Positions 54,004 through 63,419 are shown, counted from the stretch's first letter. The stretch: 64,000 nt of DNA from an uncultured bacterium (GCA_947073545.1 CAMTMP010000001.1:1-64000); one strand, 5' to 3'. A program made the numbers and translations. Notes: generated by a model from the letters alone, not told the origin.

Positions 54004-55086
54004 TTAATACACATCAAGAGGTTCGTCAAATTCTTCCCTCCTCTCCTTCAGTATTTCGGAAATAACGATAAGCGCCAACGGCCCCTTTACAATGCCGCCC
54101 ACGCCAAAAAGTTTCATGCCCGCATAAATAGAAAACAAAATCCACACCGGTGACAGACCGATTTTATTTCCGATCAGTCTAGGCTCCAAAAACTCCCTTG
54201 CAAGCGCGCAGATGCCGTATAACGCCAGACACACCGCCATTCGCACATACGCGCCGTTTAGAAGCTGCCACAACGACAAAGGCACCAGTACAATGCCCGT
54301 CCCTATAAACGGCAGCATATCCAGAAATCCGGCCAAAATCCCAAGAAATATGCCGCCCTCCACCCCTGCGAGACTGAGGGTCACGCTGCAGAGCACAGCA
54401 ATGATCAGAAGGATCACCCCCTGCGCTTTAAAAAAAGTAACAAGATAAGACAGCACGCCCTCCAGCACGGACCATAAAAATCGAAAGCTCTCCTCCTTCT
54501 TCACCCAATCCACCATTTTCGTGTAATCTTTCTCAAACAGGAAAACCGCAATACAGGTAATTGCCAGAAACCCCACTGTACCCAGAATTGCTTTGAAGCA
54601 ACTGTAAGAAGAGGACAATAGCTGCGGCACTACCTGAATCTGCACATTCTCCATAATAACAGTCATCTGCTCAATCACATAACTCTCAATACACTCCCCC
54701 TCCCATCCGAACCGTCCATCCAGTTGGCCGCAGCACTGGTGGAAAAAATTTTCTGTCTGCCACTGCAACTTCTCACAAAATGCCGGTAAACTCTGGAGCT
54801 GCCCCATGCCAAAAGCCATAATGGCCCACAGCGCCGCACACACAAGAAGCAGTATCGGCAGCACGATACCTGCCGCGAGAAACTTTTTCTTAATCGGAAT
54901 CCTCTGCTGTATCCGCTCCAGGAGCGGATACAGCAGTGTAATCAGCGCAAACGCGAGAAAAAAGGGGGCCGCCAGCGAAAAAAGATACCGAAAAAAAAAC
55001 CAGACAAGAGCAGAGACAAGGCATCCCTTTATCAGCTTATTATTCCAAAGATGTCCGATCAGATCGTTTCCTGCTCCAAATACCAT
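54004..55086 (-). CDS. AI-2E family transporter (YtvI-like)
   Basis: 360 residues with eight hydrophobic segments, arranged as in PF01594 (GILAGFLDMLPFIGTGIVLV, RLIGNKIGLSPVWILFSIYA, GVGGIVKGPLALIVISE). Spore-forming Firmicutes have YtvI of this size. Quorum-signal export is not implied by the name. The second 122-bp repeat element is just upstream. Confidence 0.85.
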   Translation of the reverse strand: MVFGAGNDLIGHLWNNKLIKGCLVSALVWFFFRYLFSLAAPFFLAFALITLLYPLLERIQQRIPIKKKFLAAGIVLPILLLVCAALWAIMAFGMGQLQSLPAFCEKLQWQTENFFHQCCGQLDGRFGWEGECIESYVIEQMTVIMENVQIQVVPQLLSSSYSCFKAILGTVGFLAITCIAVFLFEKDYTKMVDWVKKEESFRFLWSVLEGVLSYLVTFFKAQGVILLIIAVLCSVTLSLAGVEGGIFLGILAGFLDMLPFIGTGIVLVPLSLWQLLNGAYVRMAVCLALYGICALAREFLEPRLIGNKIGLSPVWILFSIYAGMKLFGVGGIVKGPLALIVISEILKERREEFDEPLDVY

Positions 55087-55121
55087 GAAATTCCGCCTCC
55101 TTTTGACTCCCCTCCGTACAG

Positions 55122-55243
55122 CGCATAAACAGATTCGAAATGCTACGCATTTCTCGTTCGCGCTGCTCGTCAGAAATCTTACAAGGCATGAACTCTTGCA
55201 AGCACGGTTCCTGTTTTGTAAGGCTTATGACTCTGCTTATGCG
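55122..55243. repeat. 122-bp MITE-like element (family B), second copy
   Basis: Ends CGCATAAACAGA and TCTGCTTATGCG, with one mismatch in the inverted repeat. It shares ATGCTACGCATTTC, CTGCTCGTCA and GACTCTGCTTATGCGCGCA with the proS copy; the centre has diverged. Confidence 0.75.
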
Positions 55244-55248
55244 CGCAG

Positions 55249-55278
55249 AAAGAAGCAGGAGGGGGTTCCTGCTTCTTT
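55249..55278 (-). terminator. terminator after pseudouridine synthase gene
   Basis: AAAGAAGCAGGA and TCCTGCTTCTTT form a 12-bp stem with a GGGGGT loop region. It lies beside the second family B element. Confidence 0.65.
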
Positions 55279-55379
55279 ACGTTGATCCTGCACTATTATT
55301 ATTTGATATTTCAAAAAACTTATACTTTAAATTCTTATGTCTTGCAGGCAATACATGGTTTTCGAATCGCTTTTTCGTT

Positions 55380-56171
55380 TCAAACCGACGTCTTGATTCT
55401 GTGAAACACTGCGCCTTCCGGCTCGACTTCAAACTGCATCCGCTTCCCTGTTTTCGGATGGGTAAACGCCAGACGGTACGCGCAGAGCGCCGTCTCCCGG
55501 ATGCCCAGCTTTTTCGATAATGCGAGCGATGCCCGATCAGCATACTTTCGATCTCCCAAAAGAGGCATTCCCGCGTTCGCCATCTGCACCCGGATCTGGT
55601 GGTGGCGGCCCGTGTAAAGACAAACTCTTACGAGCGCACATCGCAGTCCGCTTTCAAATAAACCGTCTTCCGTGCTGCCCTCCCCCGATACTCCCCACGC
55701 ATCCCCTCTTACCGAGAACAACGCTTCCGGAAGAGCATCCTGCAAAATTTCATAAGATAGACGTGCCTGTTTCGCTCCCTTTACTTCCGGCGGCACCACA
55801 CGGGAAACATTCGTCCTGCCATCCTTTAACAGATAATTTGTCAGTTCGCCTGTCCGCGTGATAGCTTTCCCACAGACTAACGCCAGATACTCCTTTTTCA
55901 TTTCCTTTCCTGCCGCCTGCCTGCTTAAATCCGCCGCCGCATACTTATTCTTCGCAAAAACCAAAATCCCCTCCACCGGCTGATCCAATCGGTGGACCAC
56001 ACTCACATGGGGGGATTTCCCGGCGGCGCCGCCTTCCTTTGACGCCAGATAATTCGTGATCTCACTCACCATATCCGCTTGTCCCACCCTCGCCGTCTGC
56101 GTGGCAATCCCGGCGGGCTTATGGCAGACGATGATATCGCTGTCCTCATGGAGGATTCTGTGTTGATTCAT
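55380..56171 (-). CDS. RluA-family RNA pseudouridine synthase
   Basis: 263 residues. HKPAGIATQTA, VVHRLDQPVEGILVFAKN (catalytic Asp in HRLD), KEYLALVCGK and GRHHQIRVQMANAGMPLLGD are typical. HRLDQPVEG differs from the usual HRLD-x-x-TSG. No S4 domain is present. The RNA target is unknown. The response regulator gene follows upstream by 25 bases. Confidence 0.9.
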   Translation of the reverse strand: MNQHRILHEDSDIIVCHKPAGIATQTARVGQADMVSEITNYLASKEGGAAGKSPHVSVVHRLDQPVEGILVFAKNKYAAADLSRQAAGKEMKKEYLALVCGKAITRTGELTNYLLKDGRTNVSRVVPPEVKGAKQARLSYEILQDALPEALFSVRGDAWGVSGEGSTEDGLFESGLRCALVRVCLYTGRHHQIRVQMANAGMPLLGDRKYADRASLALSKKLGIRETALCAYRLAFTHPKTGKRMQFEVEPEGAVFHRIKTSV

Positions 56172-56196
56172 AGTGTACCTCTACTCTGTCAGCCGG

Positions 56197-56886
56197 TTAT
56201 ATTTTAAACCGGTATCCGATGCCCCAGATGGTCTCGATGTACTGCGGCTTCGCGGTGTCAAACTCTATCTTCTCGCGGATTTTTTTGATGTGTACGGTGA
56301 CGGTAGCGATATCACCGATAGAGTCCATATCCCAGATCTCGCGGAACAGTTCTTCTTTAGAATATACATGGTTCGGATTCTCCGCAAGAAAAGTCAACAG
56401 GTCAAACTCCTTTGTGGTAAAGACCCTTTCTTCGCCGTCCACATAAACCCGCCTTGCCGTCTTATCAATCTTAAGACCTCTGATTTCTATGATATCATTG
56501 ACCTTCTGATTGCTGCCCACCAGCCTGTCATAACGGGACATATGGGCTTTCACTCTGGCCACAAGTTCAGAAGGGCTGAAAGGTTTTGTCATATAATCGT
56601 CCGCGCCAAGACCAAGACCCCTGATCTTGTCAATATCGTCCTTCTTTGCCGACACCATGATGATCGGAATATTCTTTTCCTCCCGAATCTGCTTACAAAC
56701 TTCAAAACCGTCTACACCCGGCAGCATCAAATCCAGAATCACCAGATCAAAGTTCCCCGAAAGTGCCGTCTCCAGCCCCTTGTCCCCGGTATTTTCAATC
56801 GTCACCTCAAAATCACTCAGTTCCAGATAATCCTTCTCCAGATCCGCGATTGCCTCTTCGTCTTCCACAATTAAAATTTTACTCAC
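56197..56886 (-). CDS. OmpR-family response regulator
   Basis: 229 residues: receiver (ILIVEDEEAIADLEKDYLEL, LVILDLMLPGVDGFEVC with the phospho-Asp, DDYMTKPFSPSEL) and winged helix (TTKEFDLLTFLAENPNHVYS, ATVTVHIKKIREKI). Downstream of and overlapping its kinase gene by eight bases. Confidence 0.93.
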   Translation of the reverse strand: MSKILIVEDEEAIADLEKDYLELSDFEVTIENTGDKGLETALSGNFDLVILDLMLPGVDGFEVCKQIREEKNIPIIMVSAKKDDIDKIRGLGLGADDYMTKPFSPSELVARVKAHMSRYDRLVGSNQKVNDIIEIRGLKIDKTARRVYVDGEERVFTTKEFDLLTFLAENPNHVYSKEELFREIWDMDSIGDIATVTVHIKKIREKIEFDTAKPQYIETIWGIGYRFKI

Positions 56887-58384
56887 TGTTCTGTCCTTTC
56901 TCCCATTCTTTTTCCGGCCCGCTGAGCCATTTGCGTATCACAAAATGCATACAGGTTCCTTCGCGTTCCTTGCTGGTAGCCCATATGTAACCGCCGTGGT
57001 CTTCTATAATCTTTTTCACAATCGACAGTCCGATGCCGCTGCCTCCCTGTGAGGAATTGCGGGACGCGTCCGTTCTGTAAAACCGCTCGAATATATTAGG
57101 CAGATCCTTGGCCGCGATGCCCTTGCCGTTGTCTTCGATCTCCACACGGATCGAATCCACCTCGTCCAGAATACGGATATCGATAACTCCTTTTTCCTTA
57201 TCCAGATATTTTACACTGTTACCGATGATATTATTGATAACCCGTTTTAACTGCTCCGGGTCCGCAATGATCTGCGTGGACGGCTCCACCAAGTCTTCAT
57301 AATTTAACTGGATGTTCTTTGACTCCAGATCCAGTCCCACTTCCTCCACACAATCCCCGAAATAATCCGCCACATTGATACGGTGGAAGTTATAGGGAAT
57401 GCGGTTATTGTCAATACCGGAATACATAGTCAGCTCATTGATCAGACGATCCATGTCATTGGCTTTATTATAAATGGTTTTAATATACTTATCCATCTTC
57501 TCCGGCGTATCCGCTACCCCGTCCATAATACCTTCCACATATCCCTTCACTGCGGTAATGGGTGTTTTCAGATCATGGGAGATATTGCTGATCAGTTCCC
57601 TGTTTTTCTTTTCATGCTCAAATTTTTCATCCAATGATTCCTTCAGCCGCAGTCTCATATCCTCATAATTGCGGTAAAGCTCACCGATTTCGCCCTTTTC
57701 CTCCGTAGTCAGCATATATTCCAAATTACCCTCTGCAATATTCTGCATCGCTGTATTCAACTGGTTAATCGGTGTAAAAATACCCTTGCGGAACCACTGT
57801 GTCAGCAGAAAACTGGTGAACACCAGAACCAGAATAAAGGCAAACGCCATCCTGTAAAGCGTCTTCCTGGAAAGCAGGGAACTGACGCTGGTAACGACGA
57901 AAAGACCGCCCTCACTACCGTCCGAAAAGCGAAAATCCACCCCTTTCACAAGCTTTTTACTGTCATTATAGTAGTAGCCGGTCTCCGAGCCGGGCATCTC
58001 ATTCCCATACTCGGGCAATGCGTGAAATATTTTCTTTGCGGCATTGCTATTGCCGGTATAATAGAGCGCGCCGTCTTTTCTGACTATGATGTAGGAAGAC
58101 TTATCCTTCAGATCCAGTGAAATCTCATCCAGATAATCCGTATCCTCCAGCCGGGAAGGATCTTCCTTAATCTGCTGCCTCACCATCCCCAGCACTTCCT
58201 CCGAAATGCGGCTGTAATTTTCTATCGTGTAAATGTAGGAAGCATTATCTCTGTCAAAAAACCCAAGCGGCGTCTCCGTATCTTCAATATGGCTGCCCAC
58301 CACCAGAAGCGCGGCGCACGTCAGCAAAAGCGGCAGCAGCACCATCGTCAGTGATGTGATCAGAAGCCTTGTTCTAAATTTCAC
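56879..58384 (-). CDS. sensor histidine kinase
   Basis: 501 residues if started at GTG 58384, which has AAAGGA eight bases upstream; an ATG nine codons earlier lacks one. Helices at about 5-30 and 185-205 flank an outer sensor domain; HAMP, HisKA (LISNISHDLKTPITAVKGYV) and HATPase (NNIIGNSVKYLD, IEDNGKGIAAKDLPNIFERF, GSGIGLSIVKKII) follow. It pairs with the response regulator. The inducing signal is unknown. Confidence 0.92.
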   Translation of the reverse strand: MKFRTRLLITSLTMVLLPLLLTCAALLVVGSHIEDTETPLGFFDRDNASYIYTIENYSRISEEVLGMVRQQIKEDPSRLEDTDYLDEISLDLKDKSSYIIVRKDGALYYTGNSNAAKKIFHALPEYGNEMPGSETGYYYNDSKKLVKGVDFRFSDGSEGGLFVVTSVSSLLSRKTLYRMAFAFILVLVFTSFLLTQWFRKGIFTPINQLNTAMQNIAEGNLEYMLTTEEKGEIGELYRNYEDMRLRLKESLDEKFEHEKKNRELISNISHDLKTPITAVKGYVEGIMDGVADTPEKMDKYIKTIYNKANDMDRLINELTMYSGIDNNRIPYNFHRINVADYFGDCVEEVGLDLESKNIQLNYEDLVEPSTQIIADPEQLKRVINNIIGNSVKYLDKEKGVIDIRILDEVDSIRVEIEDNGKGIAAKDLPNIFERFYRTDASRNSSQGGSGIGLSIVKKIIEDHGGYIWATSKEREGTCMHFVIRKWLSGPEKEWEKGQNSE

Positions 58385-58504
58385 TAAAAAGTTCCTTTCT
58401 GTGCATGACATTCTGTTAAAATATATGATACCACAATTTACAAAACTGAAAATAAAACATATCCGATAATCTTATAAAAAATTTATAAATTTCTCAAATT
58501 CGGA

Positions 58505-58532
58505 TTGACAAGTCTCCCTCGCTTGCTATAAT
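58505..58532 (+). promoter_or_regulatory. promoter of the PerR-like gene
   Basis: TTGACA (58505-58510) and TATAAT (58527-58532), both consensus, are 16 bases apart. No clear PerR box was found. Confidence 0.78.
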
Positions 58533-58601
58533 AGATTTATAAAACAGTAATGATTCCTAATTTTAAGTAATAAAAGATCTGACGGATCAGGAGGAATTGC
58601 C

Positions 58602-59012
58602 ATGGCGGTGAAATACAGTCGGCAGCGGCAGGTTATCCATAGCTTTCTGATGGGCCGCAAGGATCATCCCACCGCTGATATCGTGTATCAAAACGTCAGA
58701 CAAGAATATCCGAATATCAGTCTGGGAACCGTCTACCGTAATCTGACGCTTCTTGCGGACAGGGGAGAAATACAGCGATTACAGGTAGGTGACGGTGTCG
58801 ACCATTTTGACGCGGATACTTCCCGCCACTGCCATTTTGTCTGCACGGACTGCGGCTGCGTGACAGATCTGCAGCTTGACTGCATAGATCATATGCTCAC
58901 TGACGCCCGGGAAAAATTTGACGGAAGAATTGAACGACAGTCCACTTACTTTTACGGGCTTTGCCGTGACTGTCTTGATAAACCCGTCGATATTTCCGAA
59001 CAAAATGCATAA
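58602..59012 (+). CDS. Fur-family regulator, PerR-like
   Basis: 136 residues: winged helix (RQRQVIHSFLMGRKDHPTAD, NISLGTVYRNLTLLADRGEI), metal site VDHFDADTSRHCHFVC and two CxxC pairs (CTDC, CRDC) for structural zinc. The peroxide-sensing role is inferred from the rubrerythrin and rubredoxin genes directly downstream. GGAGG precedes the ATG. Confidence 0.87.
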   Translation: MAVKYSRQRQVIHSFLMGRKDHPTADIVYQNVRQEYPNISLGTVYRNLTLLADRGEIQRLQVGDGVDHFDADTSRHCHFVCTDCGCVTDLQLDCIDHMLTDAREKFDGRIERQSTYFYGLCRDCLDKPVDISEQNA

Positions 59013-59045
59013 ATTCCGTTTTTATCGCACTAACTATTTACAATG

Positions 59046-59073
59046 CTGACAAGCCTATATTATGGGCTAAAAT
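59046..59073 (+). promoter_or_regulatory. promoter of rubrerythrin gene
   Basis: CTGACA (59046-59051) and TAAAAT (59068-59073) are 16 bases apart, 27 bases ahead of the ATG. Confidence 0.6.
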
Positions 59074-59099
59074 ATGAAAAAAGAAAAGGAGATTACACT

Positions 59100-59639
59100 A
59101 TGAAATTTGTTTGTCAGGTATGCGGTTATGTACACGAAGGAGATTCTGCACCGGAGAAATGCCCTCAGTGCAATGCGCCGGCTGAGAAGTTTACGGCACA
59201 GAGCGGCACGATGGAGTGGGCTGCAGAGCATGTAGTAGGCGTTGCTAAGGGTGTCAGCGAGGATATCATGGCTGATCTTAGAGCAAACTTCAACGGAGAG
59301 TGCACCGAAGTTGGTATGTACCTTGCTATGGCGAGAGTTGCACACAGAGAAGGCTATCCCGAGATCGGGCTGTACTGGGAAAAGGCTGCATGGGAAGAGG
59401 CTGAACATGCCGCTAAGTTTGCGGAGCTGCTCGGTGAAGTAGTGACCGATTCCACCAAGAAGAATCTGGAGATGAGAGTGGAAGCCGAGAACGGTGCAAC
59501 TGCCGGTAAATTCGATCTCGCAAAGCGCGCTAAGGCTGCTAATCTTGATGCGATTCATGACACCGTGCATGAGATGGCAAGAGACGAGGCTAGACACGGC
59601 AAGGCATTCGAAGGTCTGTTAAAGAGATATTTTGGCTAA
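59100..59639 (+). CDS. rbr: reverse-type rubrerythrin (rubredoxin domain first)
   Basis: 179 residues; the start at 59100 has AAAAGGAG upstream. The rubredoxin-like iron site comes first ([20 protein letters not shown]). The diiron four-helix domain follows ([52 protein letters not shown]). This domain order is that of the clostridial reverse rubrerythrins that reduce peroxide and oxygen. A rubredoxin gene follows. Confidence 0.95.
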   Translation: MKFVCQVCGYVHEGDSAPEKCPQCNAPAEKFTAQSGTMEWAAEHVVGVAKGVSEDIMADLRANFNGECTEVGMYLAMARVAHREGYPEIGLYWEKAAWEEAEHAAKFAELLGEVVTDSTKKNLEMRVEAENGATAGKFDLAKRAKAANLDAIHDTVHEMARDEARHGKAFEGLLKRYFG

Positions 59640-59677
59640 TTGCCACATATCTATAAAGTACAAAGGAGGAATGTGAT

Positions 59678-59851
59678 ATGAAAAAATATTTTTGCAATCC
59701 CTGCGGCTATACTTATGATCCCGAGAAGGGTGATCCGGAGCACGGCATTAAGCCCGGTACGGCATTTGAAGATCTCCCGGCAGACTGGTGCTGCCCCCTC
59801 TGCGGTGTGACTAAGGATATGTTCCAGCCCTGCATTGACAATTACAACTAA
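59678..59851 (+). CDS. rubredoxin
   Basis: 57 residues starting [20 protein letters not shown], with AAGGAGG upstream. Two iron-binding pairs (CNPCG and CPLCG) and the [20 protein letters not shown] middle are canonical. It should pass electrons to the rubrerythrin encoded just upstream. A further Cys (WCCPLC) precedes the second pair. Confidence 0.93.
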   Translation: MKKYFCNPCGYTYDPEKGDPEHGIKPGTAFEDLPADWCCPLCGVTKDMFQPCIDNYN

Positions 59852-59866
59852 ATATCACATGAGGAA

Positions 59867-59895
59867 GGGCGTCTGGCAGCAGGCGTCCTTTTTAT
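59867..59895 (+). terminator. terminator after rubredoxin
   Basis: GGGCGTCTG pairs with CAGGCGTCC (two G-U pairs) around GCAG; TTTTTATT follows. The rest of the 59896-60182 gap shows no gene. Confidence 0.78.
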
Positions 59896-60182
59896 TTCCC
59901 TGTTTTATCTCTGTTTTTCTGGGCATACTGTATAATATATCCTTTAAAAATTTGTTAATTCCGCCTATTTACATTTTAAAAAGCGACAGATATTATATTC
60001 TCACGAAATATCAATTATTTTCGCAGAGAAAGGAGGCTCATACGAAAAACAAACGACAAACTAACAGATGTGTTGTCAGGGGATTCTGCATATAGGGGAA
60101 TTGCTGTTAATCGGATTGATTTGTAAATCATTGATTATTCTATTTTTCAGTCATCAAAAATGATTAAGGAGGACACGAGATT

Positions 60183-60410
60183 ATGCAGCAGGTAAATGTT
60201 AAATTCAATGATGTGAATCAGATCAGAAGGTTTGTGGATGTAATTGATAAGATTGATTCGTGCTTTAATCTGGGGGAAGGCCGAAGAGTCGTAGACGCCA
60301 AATCCATACTTGGCGTGCTGGCGCTTGATCTGACCCGTCCGCTCCAACTCACTTACGATTCGGACGACGAGGGAATCAGGGAGAAATTATCTCCCTTCAT
60401 ATATGGCTGA
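60183..60410 (+). CDS. HPr-like protein lacking the phospho-histidine motif
   Basis: 75 residues. VNVKFNDVNQIRRFVDVIDK and RVVDAKSILGVLALDLTRPL have the HPr fold pattern; KSILG carries the serine equivalent to Ser46. The place of the phospho-accepting His (normally GLHARPA) reads VNQIRRF, so PTS phosphotransfer is not expected. It may be regulatory like Crh. AAGGAGG precedes the ATG. Confidence 0.8.
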   Translation: MQQVNVKFNDVNQIRRFVDVIDKIDSCFNLGEGRRVVDAKSILGVLALDLTRPLQLTYDSDDEGIREKLSPFIYG

Positions 60411-60418
60411 CCATGCAG

Positions 60419-60445
60419 GGCAGGCCGAAACGGCCTGCCTTTTTT
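60419..60445 (+). terminator. terminator after HPr-like gene
   Basis: GGCAGGCCG and CGGCCTGCC with an AAA loop, then TTTTTT. Confidence 0.9.
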
Positions 60446-60509
60446 ATGTGCTGATCTGCCGCTGACCGTATAAGGTTCAAAATCCTCCCTGCCCGATTTC
60501 CAAGCCTTC

Positions 60510-60650
60510 TTAGAGATATCCGTTATCCTTAAGCCACCGCACAGAATGCCGCAGCGCCTCAATCATTTTTGTCTCCACCACGCACCGACAGCCGTTTAAC
60601 TCCGCAGACCCTATTCTATGTGCCAGATTTATATCTCCCGATCCAAGCGT
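60510..60650 (-). other. open stretch with protein-like tail, origin unclear
   Basis: One minus-strand frame reads GSGDINLAHRIGSAELNGCR, then MIEALRHSVRWLKDNGYL and a stop at 60510. It looks like the end of a gene whose start is lost, directly after the truncated MazG-like frame. No family could be assigned. Confidence 0.3.
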
Positions 60651-60651
60651 C

Positions 60652-60798
60652 TTATGCCTTGATTCCCTTTCTCATGGCACGAGAAAGCTCTCCAACTTCT
60701 TCAGATAATTTCAAAAAGTAATCCTTCAAAAGTTCGGGATGATAGTCCTTTTCTTTGATATAGGTTTGCAAATACTTCATCGTTGTTTTTCCATCCAT
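60652..60798 (-). pseudogene. truncated MazG-like pyrophosphohydrolase N terminus
   Basis: 48 residues, MKYLQTYIKEKDYHPELLKD and LKLSEEVGELSRAMRKG, match the N-terminal helices of MazG-like enzymes, including the EE-x-x-E metal motif. The frame then ends at TAA; the second EXXD motif is missing, where about 50 more residues are expected. It is probably a decayed gene. Confidence 0.65.
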
Positions 60799-60984
60799 AG
60801 GATTTCCTGCCCCGATGCATTTTCCCAGTTTATAATCTCTTTATAAACACTTTATATTTCTATTATTGATTGTTTGTTATATATGATATATAACATATAT
60901 AAACAAATAAACAACCGCCGGTCGTGAATTGAATTTGTTAATTCGGTCATACTGGTAATACAACATAAAAAAGGAGTGATTTCT

Positions 60985-61437
60985 ATGTTAAGACCTGCAT
61001 TATTTAACAACCGTAACTATAAACCCGCATTCTATGAGGATCCCTTCGACAGGATGTTTGACGACGCTTTTAAGAATTTCTGGGGGAACAACGAACTGGC
61101 GACCTTTGACGCCTTTAAGACCGATGTGATTGATCAGGGCGACAGTTATCTTTTACAGGCAGAACTGCCTGGCTTCGATAAGTCGGACATCAACATCGAC
61201 CTGAAAGATAACCTGCTGACCATCTCCGCATCCCACAAGGAAGAGAAAAACGAGAGCAGCAAGGATAAATACATCCGCAGAGAGCGCTATTACAGCTCTT
61301 ACTCCCGCAGCTTCCGCGTAGACGATGTGGAACCCGGAGACATCGACGCTTCCTACAACAACGGTATTCTGGAAGTAAAATTCCCTAAAAAGGAGCTTGC
61401 TGCCAGAGAAGAGGTAAAGCGGATCGAAGTGAAATAA
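60985..61437 (+). CDS. Hsp20/alpha-crystallin family small heat shock protein
   Basis: 150 residues; the start at 60985 follows GGAG. FDRMFDDAFKNFWGNN, VIDQGDSYLLQAELPGFDKS, and GILEVKFPKKE (close to the A-x-x-X-n-G-V-L motif) define the alpha-crystallin domain. It keeps unfolding proteins soluble under stress. No CIRCE or similar element was found upstream. Confidence 0.92.
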   Translation: MLRPALFNNRNYKPAFYEDPFDRMFDDAFKNFWGNNELATFDAFKTDVIDQGDSYLLQAELPGFDKSDINIDLKDNLLTISASHKEEKNESSKDKYIRRERYYSSYSRSFRVDDVEPGDIDASYNNGILEVKFPKKELAAREEVKRIEVK

Positions 61438-61469
61438 TTATATCAATCTTATCCCCTCTATTCTATGGA

Positions 61470-61508
61470 AACGGCAGGACGGTACTTATAATCCGTCCTG
61501 CCGTTTTG
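61470..61508 (+). terminator. terminator after hsp20
   Basis: ACGGCAGGACGG and CCGTCCTGCCGT, a 12-bp perfect stem, with TTTT following. Confidence 0.88.
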
Positions 61509-61559
61509 TATGCCTATTTTGTATTGCGTACGCCTATAAAGCCTGCTGCCAATGCACTT

Positions 61560-63419
61560 TTACTGTACCTCCTCCACCAACTCCAAAAATTCCATTTTAT
61601 AACTGTCCTTCAAATCCAACTTTCTTACTGTCCTTTCTACATGTTCCACGGACGCGTCCTCCGGATACTCACTGTGGGACGCAAGCAGACCAAATTCTGC
61701 CACCGCAGCCGCGAAAAGAAAATCATCAGAGGGCTTCTCGCAATAACTGTCATATCCAATCGGATATTCCAAAAGTTCGCTCTTACTCCCCGCCGGTTTT
61801 TTATAACGGATGCTGACCGTCAGCCACTCCTTGTATTTCGGACCGGCTGCAGATGTTTCCCCCGCCCTTTTTCTATATTCATTGCCGTACTTCAGATCTT
61901 CAATCTCACTCTCCGCAACGCCATGATTCAGAGGCTCCCGCAGTACGATCTCATAGAGCGCCGTCACGCTGTGCCCGGCCCCGATTTCCCCACCGTCCTT
62001 CGTATCGTCCTGAAAATCCTTTCTGTCCAGCACCCTGTTGTCATATCCCAGAAGCCGGTAAGCCTCCACCAGTTCCGGGTTAAACTCTACCTGCAGCTTT
62101 ACATCCTTGCAGATCGTCAAAAGCGTTGCCGTCATTTCCTCCGAAAGCACTTTTTTTGCCTCCTGCATACAATCTATGTAAGCGTAGTTGCCATTCCCCT
62201 TATCCGCCAGCGTTTCCATCTTATTGTCTTTGATATTATCTGTCCCAAAACCAAGCACGGACAGGAAAATCCCGGACTCTTTTTTCCCGGAAATCAGTTT
62301 TTCCAGTTCCTCCTCGGTGGTCATGCCGATATTCAGATCACCGTCTGTCGCCAGAATCACACGGTTATTACCGCTTTTGATAAAATTGTCTTCCGCCAGT
62401 GCGTAAGCCGTCTCAATTCCCCTGCTGCCCCAGGTGCCGCCGCCTGCTTTCAGACCGTTCAAAGCCTGCTTTATTTTCCGCTTCTCACTGCAGACTGCAC
62501 CTTCGAGCACAATCGTATCCTCCGACGCGTAGGTCACAATAGATATCCTGTCCCTACTGCTGAGATGATCTGTGAGTTCCGCAAAAGCCTCCTGCAAAAG
62601 AGGCAGCTTGTCAGGCTCGCCCATGGAGCCGGAGACGTCCAGCAGAAACACTAAGTTGGACGCGGGAGCCTGTTCATAACTGATATCCTCCGTCTTAAGG
62701 CCGACCATCAGAAGCTCCGCCTCCTCATTCCACGGGCAGCGGCTAATCTGCGTCGTCACCCCAAAGGGTTCCTGTCCCACAGGTTCCTCATAGTCATAGG
62801 AAAAATAGTTGAGCATCTCCTCGATCCTGACCGCGCCCTCCGGCAGACTCTCCAGATCATACCCCTCGCGGATCAGACGGCGCAAATTGCTGTAGGATGC
62901 CGTATCTACATCTGCGGAAAAGGTGGAGAGCGGCTGCTCCATTACGGAAAAGAAACCCTGCTCTTCCCACTTGCTGTACTCCTCCTGATTGCTCCTGTTG
63001 TCAATCTCCTCGTCAAACTCATAGCAGGAACCGATATAACCGTCCGGCGTGCTGCCTTTGGCATACAAATCCTCCTCATCTGCCTCGGCTTTGCCTCTGC
63101 TATAACTGTTCTGCGGTGTTTTTGCAATGTCCGCGTATTTCTCTTCCTCTGCAGCTCCGGCTGTTGCATCTTCAATTAACGCGCCTTCTGACACATCCGA
63201 CGCACTTTCCCCGGCTGCGCTTTCTGACGGACTTTCCATCCCGCTGTCTGCCACTGCACCTCCTGCATTCCCGTATTCTGCCTCCGGCAGTTCCCACGCT
63301 GCTTCCGCCGGCGCTTCCTGACTCATCGTTCCATCCGTTTCCGCGTGCCCGCCGCACCCTGTGAGCAGAAGAGTTCCCGCCATTCCCAATGCCATCATTT
63401 TCCCCAAATTCTTTTTCAT
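61560..63419 (-). CDS. VWA-domain lipoprotein with DUF3520-like C terminus (YfbK-like)
   Basis: 619 residues from ATG 63419 (GGAGGAG upstream). A lipobox (GTLLLTGC) is followed by an acidic low-complexity stretch to about 125. FSADVDTASYSNLRRLI introduces the region; the VWA domain has the MIDAS LVFLLDVSGSMGEPDKL and ILATDGDLNIG. The end (GHSVTALYEIVLREP, YPIGYDSYCEKPSDDFLFAA) matches DUF3520. The family occurs next to sigma/anti-sigma genes. Function unknown; perhaps envelope adhesion or assembly. Confidence 0.88.
   Translation of the reverse strand: MKKNLGKMMALGMAGTLLLTGCGGHAETDGTMSQEAPAEAAWELPEAEYGNAGGAVADSGMESPSESAAGESASDVSEGALIEDATAGAAEEEKYADIAKTPQNSYSRGKAEADEEDLYAKGSTPDGYIGSCYEFDEEIDNRSNQEEYSKWEEQGFFSVMEQPLSTFSADVDTASYSNLRRLIREGYDLESLPEGAVRIEEMLNYFSYDYEEPVGQEPFGVTTQISRCPWNEEAELLMVGLKTEDISYEQAPASNLVFLLDVSGSMGEPDKLPLLQEAFAELTDHLSSRDRISIVTYASEDTIVLEGAVCSEKRKIKQALNGLKAGGGTWGSRGIETAYALAEDNFIKSGNNRVILATDGDLNIGMTTEEELEKLISGKKESGIFLSVLGFGTDNIKDNKMETLADKGNGNYAYIDCMQEAKKVLSEEMTATLLTICKDVKLQVEFNPELVEAYRLLGYDNRVLDRKDFQDDTKDGGEIGAGHSVTALYEIVLREPLNHGVAESEIEDLKYGNEYRKRAGETSAAGPKYKEWLTVSIRYKKPAGSKSELLEYPIGYDSYCEKPSDDFLFAAAVAEFGLLASHSEYPEDASVEHVERTVRKLDLKDSYKMEFLELVEEVQ

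Noticed and set aside
61506..62654. 382-residue plus-strand open frame
   Set aside because: Antisense to the VWA lipoprotein gene, with no domain and no ribosome site.
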